Positions 6,952 to 13,869 of a DNA stretch of 26,715 nt are shown here, one piece after another. The stretch is taken from positions 1-26,715 of the forward strand of contig JBKPDY010000054.1 in assembly GCA_046728155.1 (NCBI GenBank). The letters are read 5' to 3'. The stretch is from CAWDLX01 sp046728155 (lineage in GTDB: Bacteria > Actinomycetota > Actinomycetes > Mycobacteriales > Micromonosporaceae). Numbering within the stretch: position 1 is the stretch's first letter; each line of letters begins with the position of its first letter. The notes under the pieces are model-generated. The model was not told the DNA's origin. It did no database searches and saw only the letters and a program-made list of their open reading frames with translations. Position numbers and translations under genes: made by a program.

Positions 6952-7653
6952 ATGGCAGCCTTCGACGATTGGATGCAGCGGGCCGGCGGGAACGTTACGC
7001 CGGCTCAGCCGATTGAGGACTTCGTCGCGAAGATGAAGGCTGCGTACCCGAGCGGAGCGAACCAGTTCGGCTGGTACTCCAACGACGCCCATTACCGGGC
7101 CGATCCGCCACTGGACCACACCCCTTACTCGGCAGACGCGTGGCCGAACCCGAATCCGCGGTGGTGGGTGTTCGCCACCGACGTGATGGTGACAGCGGTC
7201 GGCGGCGTGGACGAAGCGCAGAAGCTGTTCGACTACTGGCTTGCCGAAGCTAAGGCGGGCCGGGCGCCGTGGATGAAGTACATGATCTGGAAAGCCACGA
7301 ACTACGACGTGCGCAACGGTTGGAATGATGCTCCGGACGATGACCATTTCGACCACATCCACATCAGCGCACGCACCGATTATCAGCACCACTCGCTCGG
7401 CAGCTGGTCTGTCGTGCCGGAGGAGGACGACGTGTCAGCAGACGACGTGATCGTGGGCGAGTCGCAGCTCTACAACCAGGCCGCCGAGCGGTCCACGCCG
7501 ACCGGCCGCAACTTCGCCAACTGGGCGTACAAGCTACAGCGCGACGCCGACGGATTCGACTCCACGAACAACGAGACCCTTAAGGCCAGGCTCGACGCGA
7601 TCGATGCCACGCTTGCTGAGATCAAAGCAGCACTCGCGGCCCTACGCACGTAG
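6952..7653 (+). CDS. Phage-type M15-like metallopeptidase / endolysin-like protein
   Basis: The 233-residue protein opens with FDDWMQRAGGNV and IEDFVAKMKA, as seen in actinophage lysin-like proteins. His47 (NDAHYRAD), Asp55 (PPLDHTPYS) and the cluster DHFDHIHIS (His132, Asp134, His135, His137) form the spacing expected of zinc ligands and general base in M15-type D,D- or L,D-peptidases, which cut peptidoglycan stem peptides. Residues 160-233 are hydrophilic and end in a heptad-rich segment (LKARLDAIDATLAEIKAALAAL), probably a coiled coil. There is no signal peptide, as in lysins that need a holin. ATG 6952 or GTG 6925 could be the start; neither has a good ribosome-binding site. No other phage genes surround it, so it may be a prophage relic or a domesticated enzyme. 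Confidence 0.7.
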   Translation: MAAFDDWMQRAGGNVTPAQPIEDFVAKMKAAYPSGANQFGWYSNDAHYRADPPLDHTPYSADAWPNPNPRWWVFATDVMVTAVGGVDEAQKLFDYWLAEAKAGRAPWMKYMIWKATNYDVRNGWNDAPDDDHFDHIHISARTDYQHHSLGSWSVVPEEDDVSADDVIVGESQLYNQAAERSTPTGRNFANWAYKLQRDADGFDSTNNETLKARLDAIDATLAEIKAALAALRT

Positions 7654-7775
7654 CCGATGGCTGACACCCTAAACGCCAACGAGGCGAAAAGGGGCGGCGA
7701 GACGGGAGAGTTCGGGAAGTCGGCTCGTAGATCCTCGCCCCGACGAAGGTCATCCTGCGCTCGTTGGCCGACAAG

Positions 7776-8036
7776 CTATGAGGCAGCGTTGCGGAACCGC
7801 ACCTGCTGCTCGGCGACTTGCCGAGCATGGCCGACCGTGCCGACGGCGACGGTGTGGCGGGCGACGCCGGTTGGGTCGATCACGGCGACGTGCATACGGT
7901 GGTACGTGCGGCCGGGGACGAGGGCGTGGACGATGCGCGCCAGCCAACCATCGGGGTCCGGCCGGTAGGTGGCGACCGTCCCGGTCACCACCCAACCGGG
8001 CTGGTCCGCCAATACAGTCACGTCTTCGTCCACCAT
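7776..8036 (-). CDS. Small hypothetical protein
   Basis: An 86-residue frame with strongly G/C-biased third codon positions, which favours real coding. The product has no signal peptide or membrane helix and looks like a small beta-rich protein (VLADQPGWVVTGTVATYRP, then HVAVIDPTGVARHTVAVGTV). I do not recognise the family. ATG 8034-8036 has no clear ribosome-binding site and the next codon, GTG, is an alternative start. It runs convergent to the peptidase gene and stands alone. The main doubt is that the opposite strand is also open over much of this interval. Confidence 0.45.
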   Translation of the reverse strand: MVDEDVTVLADQPGWVVTGTVATYRPDPDGWLARIVHALVPGRTYHRMHVAVIDPTGVARHTVAVGTVGHARQVAEQQVRFRNAAS

Positions 8037-8457
8037 CCGAAGCTACACACAGCCATGAGACGACCAGATCACTTTGACCTCTACCGTCCCGGCGGATCTC
8101 GGCCGAGGGCCACTCGGTGTCAGCTTCCGGTCGGCGGCGTGCCTAACCCGAGATAGCTGCTTTGGTGCGCCGAGCACGACGGCCCCGCGACCGGTACGCA
8201 CGCCTGGCCCCGCGCCGTACCGAAGGCCCCGGGCGGCGCGGGCGGGGCCGGGCTGCCGCAGCGGGGCGGGAAAGCTCGGTACGTCTTTCGAGGAACGCCT
8301 CACCGTTCGTTGCGAATGAACTCGACGGGTGACGGGCCAGCCGCTGGCCGCCGCTCACGTACGGGCCGACCCGCTCGTCGTCGTAGGTTCACCTGGGTCC
8401 TTGGCGGGGTACTCGGGAGGTGTGGTTGATGCATTGAGGTCGGCGAAGCGTCCGCAC
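8037..8457. other. Intergenic stretch with very GC-rich structured DNA
   Basis: No gene can be supported in these 421 bases. The middle (8181-8249) contains nested inverted repeats, listed separately. The right end leads into the iron-permease-like gene: a GGGAGG at 8415-8420 is a possible ribosome-binding site for GTG 8422 or TTG 8434, alternative starts of that gene. Confidence 0.4.
8181..8249. repeat. Nested inverted repeats
   Basis: GGCCCCG (8181-8187) pairs with CGGGGCC (8243-8249). Inside it, CGGTACG (8192-8198) pairs perfectly with CGTACCG (8216-8222) around a 17-base loop. Two stacked stems could form on either strand. In DNA this GC-rich some short inverted repeats arise by chance, so functional meaning is uncertain. 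Confidence 0.4.
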
Positions 8458-8838
8458 ATGCCTACGGATGTGACTCCCCAGCTCGGGTTCTTCGATCGGT
8501 TCGCCGGTGCCGCGTCGACGTTCATCTCGAAGCCGTGGTTCTTCGCACTGTGTGTCCTGCTGGTTCTGGTCTGGGGACCGTCCTTCTTTGTCATCGGTAG
8601 CGTCGACACCTGGCAGCTCATCATCAATACGGCAACGACGATCGTAACGTTCCTGATGGTGGCGCTCCTGCAGAACGCGCAGACTCGGGCGGATGAGGCG
8701 ACTCAGGACAAGCTGAACGCGATCGCGGACGGGTTGGCGGATCTGATGCAGTCGTTGGCGCGCGATGACCAGAAGCTGGCCACCGATCTGCGCGAGCTGC
8801 GGGCGGCCGTGGGCCTTGAGGATCGAGAAAGCGTCTGA
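8458..8838 (+). CDS. Low-affinity iron permease-like two-helix membrane protein
   Basis: The 126-residue product resembles the low-affinity iron permease family (PF04120). After a short N-terminus (FFDRFAGAASTFISKPWFF) come two hydrophobic helices, ALCVLLVLVWGPSFFVIG and the segment after the conserved SVDTWQLIINTATTIVTFLM motif. A cytoplasmic helix begins with ALLQNAQTRADEATQDKLN. This DTWQL-x-INT-x-TTIVTFLMV-QN-Q pattern is diagnostic. Despite the family name, most bacterial members have no proven iron transport role. ATG 8458 is chosen because the protein then starts right before the conserved region; GTG 8422 and TTG 8434 are in frame and closer to a GGGAGG. Its shape echoes the DUF1003 protein 900 bases downstream. 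Confidence 0.8.
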   Translation: MPTDVTPQLGFFDRFAGAASTFISKPWFFALCVLLVLVWGPSFFVIGSVDTWQLIINTATTIVTFLMVALLQNAQTRADEATQDKLNAIADGLADLMQSLARDDQKLATDLRELRAAVGLEDRESV

Positions 8839-8877
8839 TGGTCCGTCTGCGCCGGTATTGGATCGGCCAGCACGAGA

Positions 8878-8917
8878 CAGGTCCGTGAATGCCCCAACCA
8901 ACACCACACCGGACCTG
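8878..8917 (+). terminator. Weak hairpin after the iron-permease-like gene
   Basis: CAGGTCCG (8878-8885) and CGGACCTG (8910-8917) form a perfect 8-bp stem around a 24-base loop, 40 bases past the stop codon. There is no T-run, so a role as terminator is only suggested by position. Confidence 0.3.
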
Positions 8918-9000
8918 CGCATGACGCGGTGACCGTCATGGCACACCACGGGCCGCTCCCGGCAGATTGACGTAGTCAGATCCCGGCCGATCCTCGAGGC

Positions 9001-9642
9001 ATGCGTCGGTGGACGCCGCTCAGCGGCGCTGCGTTTGCCCTGCTCTTCGCGTTGGCTACGGCTCTGTACGGCGGCGGTGCTGGTTCGAATGCCACTGACA
9101 TAGTGGTCTACTACGCCCGCCCGGCCGAACGGCGACACCAGAAGTTCGGGTTCGCCGTGCTTCTGCTCGCATGCCTCCTGCTGCTCCCCTACCTAGCGGT
9201 GCTGCGCACCCGCTTGGCCAGGTCGGAGCCGGGTGCGACGGTAGTGCTCCTCAGCGGTGGGGCAGCTGCTGTGCTTCTGATGATCGCGAACGGACTGTGG
9301 GCGACGACTGCGTTCACGGTCGAGATCCAGGGCGCCGGTACGGTCGTGGCCCCTTCGGCGCACCTGCTCCTGGAGGACGCGGCGTTCGTTCTTGTCGTCA
9401 CGGCGGCGGCCGCCGCCATCCCGATGGTGATGGTGACGTGCGTCGACGTCCTGCGCCATGGCGGCCTTCCGAGGTGGTTCGCCGGACTCGGCTTGCTCGC
9501 TGTGGTCGGACTCGCCTCGGCCTATCTGTACCGTCCACTCGTGGCTTTTCTGGCCTGGCTCGCGGCCGGGAGCGTACTGCTGGCGCGGCAAAGGCACGAT
9601 AGCACTGCCGCCGGCGCGAGCATTGCCGCCGAGGCGGGCTGA
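9001..9642 (+). CDS. Multi-spanning membrane protein of unknown function
   Basis: A 213-residue protein with about six hydrophobic segments (roughly residues 8-28, 48-68, 78-100, 122-148, 158-176 and 180-196). An extracytoplasmic loop after the first helix carries YYARPAERRHQKFG. No catalytic or binding motif is evident. The layout resembles small uncharacterised actinobacterial membrane proteins with internal Ala/Leu-rich helices. ATG 9001 has only a GAGG immediately upstream, too close for a normal ribosome-binding site, so translation may be weak or leaderless. It lies between two other small membrane proteins on the same strand, with gaps over 100 bases, so co-transcription is possible but not shown. 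Confidence 0.7.
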   Translation: MRRWTPLSGAAFALLFALATALYGGGAGSNATDIVVYYARPAERRHQKFGFAVLLLACLLLLPYLAVLRTRLARSEPGATVVLLSGGAAAVLLMIANGLWATTAFTVEIQGAGTVVAPSAHLLLEDAAFVLVVTAAAAAIPMVMVTCVDVLRHGGLPRWFAGLGLLAVVGLASAYLYRPLVAFLAWLAAGSVLLARQRHDSTAAGASIAAEAG

Positions 9643-9759
9643 TCGCCCCCGGCATCCATACATCGCCGGAGGCGCTGCGCGGTAGCATCTTCGGCTTTAC
9701 TGGCGAAAATGAAAACCACATGCGTCGTGACGGCGCGGTCCCCTACGAATGGAGTTCCG

Positions 9760-10206
9760 GTGACGGCTTCGGTTCAGACATCACAGGTGCGTCATCCAGT
9801 CGTTGTTGAGCAGCAAGCTCAGCGGTTGGCCAACGTCCAGCTGCGGGTCGCGGACAAGATCACGGCTTTTGCCGGATCCATGCAATTTGTATACATTCAC
9901 GTGCTGCTCTTCGCTGTCTGGATGCTCGTTATCGAGTCCGACCCGTGGCCGAAGCTGACGCTCATCGTGTCCCTCGAGGCGATCTTCCTATCGACCTTCG
10001 TCATGATCGGCCAGAACCGGCAGGCCGCGTTCCAGCAAGCCAAGGCTGATCACGAGTTCAGCGAACAGGAGCTCGAACTCAAGACGAACACGGAGCTGAC
10101 GCGGGCGATCCACACGCTCACGACCGAGTTGCACCGACGGGTTGTCGGCGAGACTTCGACGCCCCGTCCGAGAAACGTGACCCAGCTAGAGGCACCCGAC
10201 AATTAG
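9760..10206 (+). CDS. DUF1003 domain membrane protein
   Basis: The 148-residue protein carries the DUF1003 signature: ADKITAFAGSMQFVYIHVLL, then SDPWPKLTLIVSLEAIFLS and TFVMIGQNRQAA. It forms two membrane helices followed by a charged helical tail (ADHEFSEQELELKTNTELTR). Family members are widespread in actinobacteria and of unknown function. GTG 9760 is chosen because GGAG at 9751-9754 lies five bases upstream and the conserved region starts soon after; an ATG at 9709 in the same frame would add 17 unlikely residues. The stop is followed by a gap of about 390 bases, so it is probably the end of its transcription unit. Confidence 0.88.
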   Translation: MTASVQTSQVRHPVVVEQQAQRLANVQLRVADKITAFAGSMQFVYIHVLLFAVWMLVIESDPWPKLTLIVSLEAIFLSTFVMIGQNRQAAFQQAKADHEFSEQELELKTNTELTRAIHTLTTELHRRVVGETSTPRPRNVTQLEAPDN

Positions 10207-10593
10207 GCTGCTTCCGGCACGCGTATTCCGAAGGTGGAAGATGCGCATACGCCTTAGACGCTCGGCAAAGGCTCGTTTCCCCCAAATGTCAGGTTCGCAT
10301 CGTCGGGGAAAAGGTTGGCGGCGGTGGCACCTCGTAGTCAGTCCACATACTGGGCACTAACGGCAAGATCGCCGTTACCGCGTCAGAGGCGGCGACGCGT
10401 CGTTCTGCTTGTCTGTCCCGGGCCACCGTCGCATCGTCATTGTTCGGCCGTGTCGCCACACTCTGACGACGAACGGTCAGACTTGCCCGGCTAGGCGTCC
10501 GGCCAGCCGCTTTGCAGGGTTTGCCGGGGCGATTGGCTGTGGCAGGATGCCTAATGACCCGGATCCCCACGGGTCCTGAGATGGAGCGACAGA
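10207..10593. other. Intergenic stretch upstream of the cyclic-di-GMP gene pair
   Basis: No gene is supported in these 387 bases. A perfect 7-bp dyad, TAACGGC at 10358-10364 and GCCGTTA at 10371-10377 with a 6-base spacer, looks operator-like and lies about 220 bases before the small membrane ORF. I cannot identify convincing -35/-10 boxes, although the promoter of the downstream pair must lie here or in the DUF1003 region. Confidence 0.4.
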
Positions 10594-10737
10594 ATGCGAC
10601 CGGCCAGGCCAAGCAAGCGCATCGTGACGTGGCTCGCGGTGTTGATCGTGGTTGCCGTCGCCCTCACCGGGTTTGGGGCAATGGGTTACCTGTCGTTCGC
10701 CAGCAACGAGTTCGTGTGGTCGGCGCCCGGGCGCTGA
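10594..10737 (+). CDS. 47-residue single-pass membrane peptide
   Basis: This small ORF has a textbook ribosome-binding site (GGAG at 10583-10586, seven bases before ATG 10594). The product has a positively charged N-terminus (MRPARPSKRIVTW), one hydrophobic helix (LAVLIVVAVALTGFGAMGYL) and a short polar tail ending in WSAPGR. The charge pattern predicts the N-terminus inside and the tail outside. It ends 43 bases before the start of the large GGDEF-EAL gene, on the same strand, so the two are probably co-transcribed. I recognise no family. It could be a partner or membrane-insertion helper of the neighbouring protein, but that is inference. Confidence 0.6.
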   Translation: MRPARPSKRIVTWLAVLIVVAVALTGFGAMGYLSFASNEFVWSAPGR

Positions 10738-10780
10738 GGAGTCCCGCCCGCCGGCCAGCCAGGACAGGTAGGAACCCAGG

Positions 10781-13327
10781 GTGACGCGACTGCGGACTAG
10801 CCCCGGGCACAGACAGGACTACGCCTGGTTCATCACGACCCCGGTGGCAATCATCGCGGTGACGCTCGCGGTGCCCATGACTATGACGACTCCGGCCTCC
10901 GCGTACCGGTGGTCCGCCGCGATCGTCCTCTTCGGACTGTTCGTCGCCGCCCATGCGACTGAGATCCATGTCGAGGTGAAGCGGCACGCAGTCACGCTGA
11001 TCCTGGCCGAGGTGCCGCTGGTCCTCGCGCTGTTCTACCTCCCGCCGCTGCAGCTCATCGCGGTTCGGGTTCTGGCGGTTGCCGCCGTGCAGATGTGGCA
11101 GCGCTACTCGATCACGAAGCTGGCCTTCAACGCGGCATCGCTCGCGCTGGGCAGCGGCATCGCCGCCCTCATTGTCCGGCTGAGCCACCCACAGGGGACT
11201 GGCCCGGCGACCTGGCTGATCCTCGCGAGTGCCGTCGTCGCGGGTACCGTCTGGTCGTTACTGGCGGTGATCGCAGTCATCTCGCTGGTCCAGGGACCGC
11301 CACCGGTCAAGGGCGTCGTACGGACTCTTGTCTCATCGACCGTCGTGACCGCGGTGAACATCACGATCGGTCTGATCGCCCTGCTGGTCATCCACGTGGA
11401 GCCGTGGTCGATCCTGCTGCTCGCCGGCCTCGTGGCGATGCTCTTCGTGGTCTACCGCTCGTACGCGCAATTCGTCGGCCAACATCGCAACCTCTCCGAG
11501 CTCTACGACCTGACGCGGGCCATGGGTGACGCCAGTCGCAGCGGCACCCTCCCCGATGTCCTGCTTGCCCGGGTACGGGAACTGTTGAACGCGGAGTACG
11601 CAACACTCTGGCTCCCGGCGAACGGCCGCTATCCCGAAGTCATGCTCAGCGCCCACGTCAACTCGCCAGGTCTACTCGACATGAGCAACACGCCGAGCGT
11701 GATCCGCGAGCGGGCGGTCCGCGACGCAACCACGGTTGTCGTCGGGCCGAAGATGGGCGATCCCGGGCTGCGCGCGCTGATCCGGGACATCGGGATCAAG
11801 GACGCCATCGTGGTTCCGCTGTGCTCCGGTTCGGTCGTGATCGGCCTGCTCGAGGTGACCGGGCGGCTCGGCGATCGCCTCCAGTTCGGTCCGGCCGACG
11901 TACGGCTGCTGGAGACGCTGGCCGCGCAGGCCGCTGTCGCGGTCGAGAACTCCCGCCTGATGGACCGGCTGCGATTCGATGCATACCACGACGCCCTGAC
12001 TGGTCTACCCAACCGGCGCCGGTTCCTCGCCCTGCTCGAAGAGGCGGTCAAGGTGCGCGCACCGAACGAGGTCGTCGCGGTGCTCGGGTTCGACATCGAC
12101 GGCCTTCGCGATGTCAACGACTCGCTCGGTCACGATGCCGGCGACCAGATGGTGTGCGAGGTTGGGGAACGGCTGCGGCAGCTCGCCCCGGCCGCGGCGC
12201 AGGTCGGCCGGGCCGGCAGTGACGAGTTCGTCCTGGCTGTCCGGCTCGAGAACGCCGACCAGGCGGTCGAGCTGGCGTCTACTCTGCGGGCCGAGGTCCA
12301 GGCGCCGATGGAGCTCGATGCCATCACCCTCGATGTCGATGTGGCGGTCGGCATCGCCGTCCACCCTGAGCACGGCGCGGACGCCGAGACGCTACTCAAG
12401 CGGGCCGACCTCGCCGTACAGGCGGCGAAGCAGCTCGTCGTACCGATCAACGTGTTCCGGCCGTCGCTTCAGGCCAGATCGACCCAGCGTGCCGGTCTCG
12501 CGGCCGACCTGCGTCGAGCCCTCGACAACGGCGAGATCGACGTCTACTTCCAGCCGAAGGTCGCGCTGGCCGACCGCCGGGTTGTCGGCGTTGAGTGCCT
12601 CGCCCGGTGGAACCACCCGACCCACGGGCAGGTCGCGCCCGAGGAGTTCGTGCCCGTCGCCGAACACACCGGACAGTTGGGCCGGCTCACCGAGATCGTC
12701 CTGGGGGAGGGCCTACGCCGAGCCAGAGGGTGGTACACATCCGGTCGACCGTTGCCGGTCGCGGTCAACCTCTCCGTCCGTACCCTCATGGATCCCACCT
12801 TCGCCCAGCGTGTCGGCGACCTGCTCGAGTACAACGGGGTGCCGGCTTCTCTGCTCACAGTCGAGATCACCGAGGACGGAATCGTAGGTGAGCCCGACCG
12901 TCCAATGGCGACGCTTCGGCGCCTGAATGATCTCGGCGTACGCCTGGCCGTGGATGACTTCGGCACCGGGTACTCCTCACTGTCGTACCTACGGCGGGTG
13001 CCAGTGCACGAGGTGAAGATCGATCGGTCCTTCGTCCAGGGAATGGCGACCGATGCGGGAGATCTCGCGATCGTCCGCGCCGTGGTCGACCTCGCCCGTC
13101 ACTTCGGTCTGGTCGTGGTGGCCGAAGGCGTGGAGAGCGAGATGACCGTGTCGCTGCTGGAGAGTGTCGGCTGCGACATCGGTCAGGGCTTCCTGTTCAG
13201 CCGGGCCCTGCCGTACGAGCGGCTCGAAGCATGGCTCTCGTTGCAGACCGAGCCAGTCCTCCAGACACCGCTCGTCCCTGGCCAGGACCCGAGCACCGAG
13301 GTCCGCCGCCTCCGTGCCGTGACATAA
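10781..13327 (+). CDS. Membrane GAF-GGDEF-EAL protein, probable cyclic-di-GMP phosphodiesterase
   Basis: The 848-residue protein has seven to eight N-terminal membrane helices (about 15-225), a GAF-like sensor (about 240-392), a GGDEF domain (about 400-560) and an EAL domain (about 573-822). The GGDEF domain begins normally (HDALTGLPNRRRF, FDIDGLRDVNDSLGHDAGD), but its catalytic motif reads RAGSDEF (477-483), Ser replacing the second Gly, and no RxxD inhibitory site precedes it. The EAL motif is ECL (Glu605). The residues that bind metals and catalyse hydrolysis are present: Asn663, Glu695, Asp725-Asp726 (DDFGTG), Lys746, Glu782 and Gln802. So it most likely hydrolyses cyclic-di-GMP, with the degenerate GGDEF domain perhaps binding GTP as a regulator. 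GTG 10781 has GGTAGGA upstream. The signal sensed is unknown. Confidence 0.92.
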   Translation: MTRLRTSPGHRQDYAWFITTPVAIIAVTLAVPMTMTTPASAYRWSAAIVLFGLFVAAHATEIHVEVKRHAVTLILAEVPLVLALFYLPPLQLIAVRVLAVAAVQMWQRYSITKLAFNAASLALGSGIAALIVRLSHPQGTGPATWLILASAVVAGTVWSLLAVIAVISLVQGPPPVKGVVRTLVSSTVVTAVNITIGLIALLVIHVEPWSILLLAGLVAMLFVVYRSYAQFVGQHRNLSELYDLTRAMGDASRSGTLPDVLLARVRELLNAEYATLWLPANGRYPEVMLSAHVNSPGLLDMSNTPSVIRERAVRDATTVVVGPKMGDPGLRALIRDIGIKDAIVVPLCSGSVVIGLLEVTGRLGDRLQFGPADVRLLETLAAQAAVAVENSRLMDRLRFDAYHDALTGLPNRRRFLALLEEAVKVRAPNEVVAVLGFDIDGLRDVNDSLGHDAGDQMVCEVGERLRQLAPAAAQVGRAGSDEFVLAVRLENADQAVELASTLRAEVQAPMELDAITLDVDVAVGIAVHPEHGADAETLLKRADLAVQAAKQLVVPINVFRPSLQARSTQRAGLAADLRRALDNGEIDVYFQPKVALADRRVVGVECLARWNHPTHGQVAPEEFVPVAEHTGQLGRLTEIVLGEGLRRARGWYTSGRPLPVAVNLSVRTLMDPTFAQRVGDLLEYNGVPASLLTVEITEDGIVGEPDRPMATLRRLNDLGVRLAVDDFGTGYSSLSYLRRVPVHEVKIDRSFVQGMATDAGDLAIVRAVVDLARHFGLVVVAEGVESEMTVSLLESVGCDIGQGFLFSRALPYERLEAWLSLQTEPVLQTPLVPGQDPSTEVRRLRAVT

Positions 13328-13398
13328 GATCGTGGCCGGGCAGTATGTGATTTCCACGCCAGGATAGGCGACGTGTACTCTTACCCGAGCGCTCACGC

Positions 13399-13471
13399 GC
13401 CCCCTTAGCTCAGTCGGCAGAGCGTCTCCATGGTAAGGAGAAGGTCTACGGTTCGATTCCGTAAGGGGGCT
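13399..13471 (+). tRNA. tRNA-Thr (anticodon GGT)
   Basis: A full cloverleaf of 73 bases. The acceptor is GCCCCCT paired with AGGGGGC, with T as discriminator. The anticodon stem TCTCC/GGAGA carries loop ATGGTAA with anticodon GGT, and the T-loop is TTCGATT. CCA is not encoded. It heads the tRNA-Thr, tRNA-Met, rpmG order conserved in actinobacteria. Confidence 0.97.
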
Positions 13472-13476
13472 CCGGT

Positions 13477-13492
13477 ACCGGCGCAAGCCGGT
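13477..13492 (+). other. GNRA-capped hairpin between the two tRNAs
   Basis: ACCGGC (13477-13482) and GCCGGT (13487-13492) form a perfect 6-bp stem closed by the tetraloop GCAA. Sitting in the 24-base spacer of a likely two-tRNA precursor, it could mark or insulate processing sites. Confidence 0.5.
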
Positions 13493-13495
13493 CGC

Positions 13496-13568
13496 GGCGG
13501 TGTAGCTCAGATGGCAGAGCAAGCGGCTCATAATCGCTGTGTCGCCGGTTCAAGTCCGGCCACCGCTA
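13496..13568 (+). tRNA. tRNA-Met, elongator type (anticodon CAT)
   Basis: A cloverleaf of 73 bases. The acceptor GGCGGTG pairs with CACCGCT (first pair G-T), the D-stem is GCTC/GAGC, the anticodon loop is CTCATAA with CAT, and the T-arm is GCCGG TTCAAGT CCGGC. The first acceptor pair and the absence of three G-C pairs below the anticodon argue against an initiator. CCA is not encoded. Probably co-transcribed with tRNA-Thr. Confidence 0.95.
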
Positions 13569-13575
13569 CTCATCC

Positions 13576-13598
13576 CGCCAGCCGAGCTGGCGTGTTTG
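13576..13598 (+). terminator. Terminator of the tRNA-Thr/Met unit
   Basis: CGCCAGC (13576-13582) and GCTGGCG (13586-13592) form a perfect 7-bp stem with loop CGA, followed by TGTTTG. It lies eight bases after the tRNA-Met end, the right place for an intrinsic terminator, though the T-tract is short. Confidence 0.55.
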
Positions 13599-13625
13599 TG
13601 GACGCGTCGCGCCAGCGGCTACGCT
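13596..13625 (+). promoter_or_regulatory. Promoter of rpmG
   Basis: TTGTGG (13596-13601) and TACGCT (13620-13625) are separated by 18 bases, matching the principal sigma factor consensus used by actinobacteria. CCAGCG (13612-13617) and CGCTGG (13622-13627) form a dyad overlapping the -10 box. Transcription would start near 13632, about 50 bases before GTG 13683. Confidence 0.55.
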
Positions 13626-13682
13626 GGTGAGCGCTTCCGAGCAGGGAGCAACTTTCGGTGTGCGCAGAGGAAGGCAATCGCC

Positions 13683-13850
13683 GTGGCCAAGGCGACCGAC
13701 ATTCGTCCCAAGATCACCATGGCGTGTGTGGAGTGCAAGCACCGCAACTACATCACCAAGAAGAACCGCCGTAACGACCCGGATCGGCTAGAGCTCAAGA
13801 AGTTCTGCCCCAACTGCGGCAAGCACACACCGCACCGCGAGTCCCGCTGA
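13683..13850 (+). CDS. rpmG: 50S ribosomal protein L33, zinc-ribbon type
   Basis: A 55-residue L33. The fold-defining cysteine pairs CVEC and CPNC are both present, so this is the zinc-binding form rather than the Cys-free paralogue some actinobacteria express under zinc starvation. ITMACVECKHRNYITKKNRR is a near-invariant family segment. The GTG start has an AGAGGAAGG ribosome-binding site about nine bases upstream. It is followed 19 bases later by the MaoC-like pair, the arrangement known from mycobacteria (rpmG2-hadA-hadB). Confidence 0.97.
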   Translation: MAKATDIRPKITMACVECKHRNYITKKNRRNDPDRLELKKFCPNCGKHTPHRESR

Positions 13851-13869
13851 CCTCGCGGCGGCTCAGGGG

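Noticed and set aside
6727..7392. Minus-strand 221-codon frame opposite the peptidase gene
   Set aside because: It mirrors the plus-strand gene, lacks motifs, and the plus strand carries the conserved metal-binding residues.
13399..13568. tRNA cluster as integration site of a mobile element
   Set aside because: Both tRNAs are complete and no integrase gene or repeated tRNA 3' end is visible nearby.
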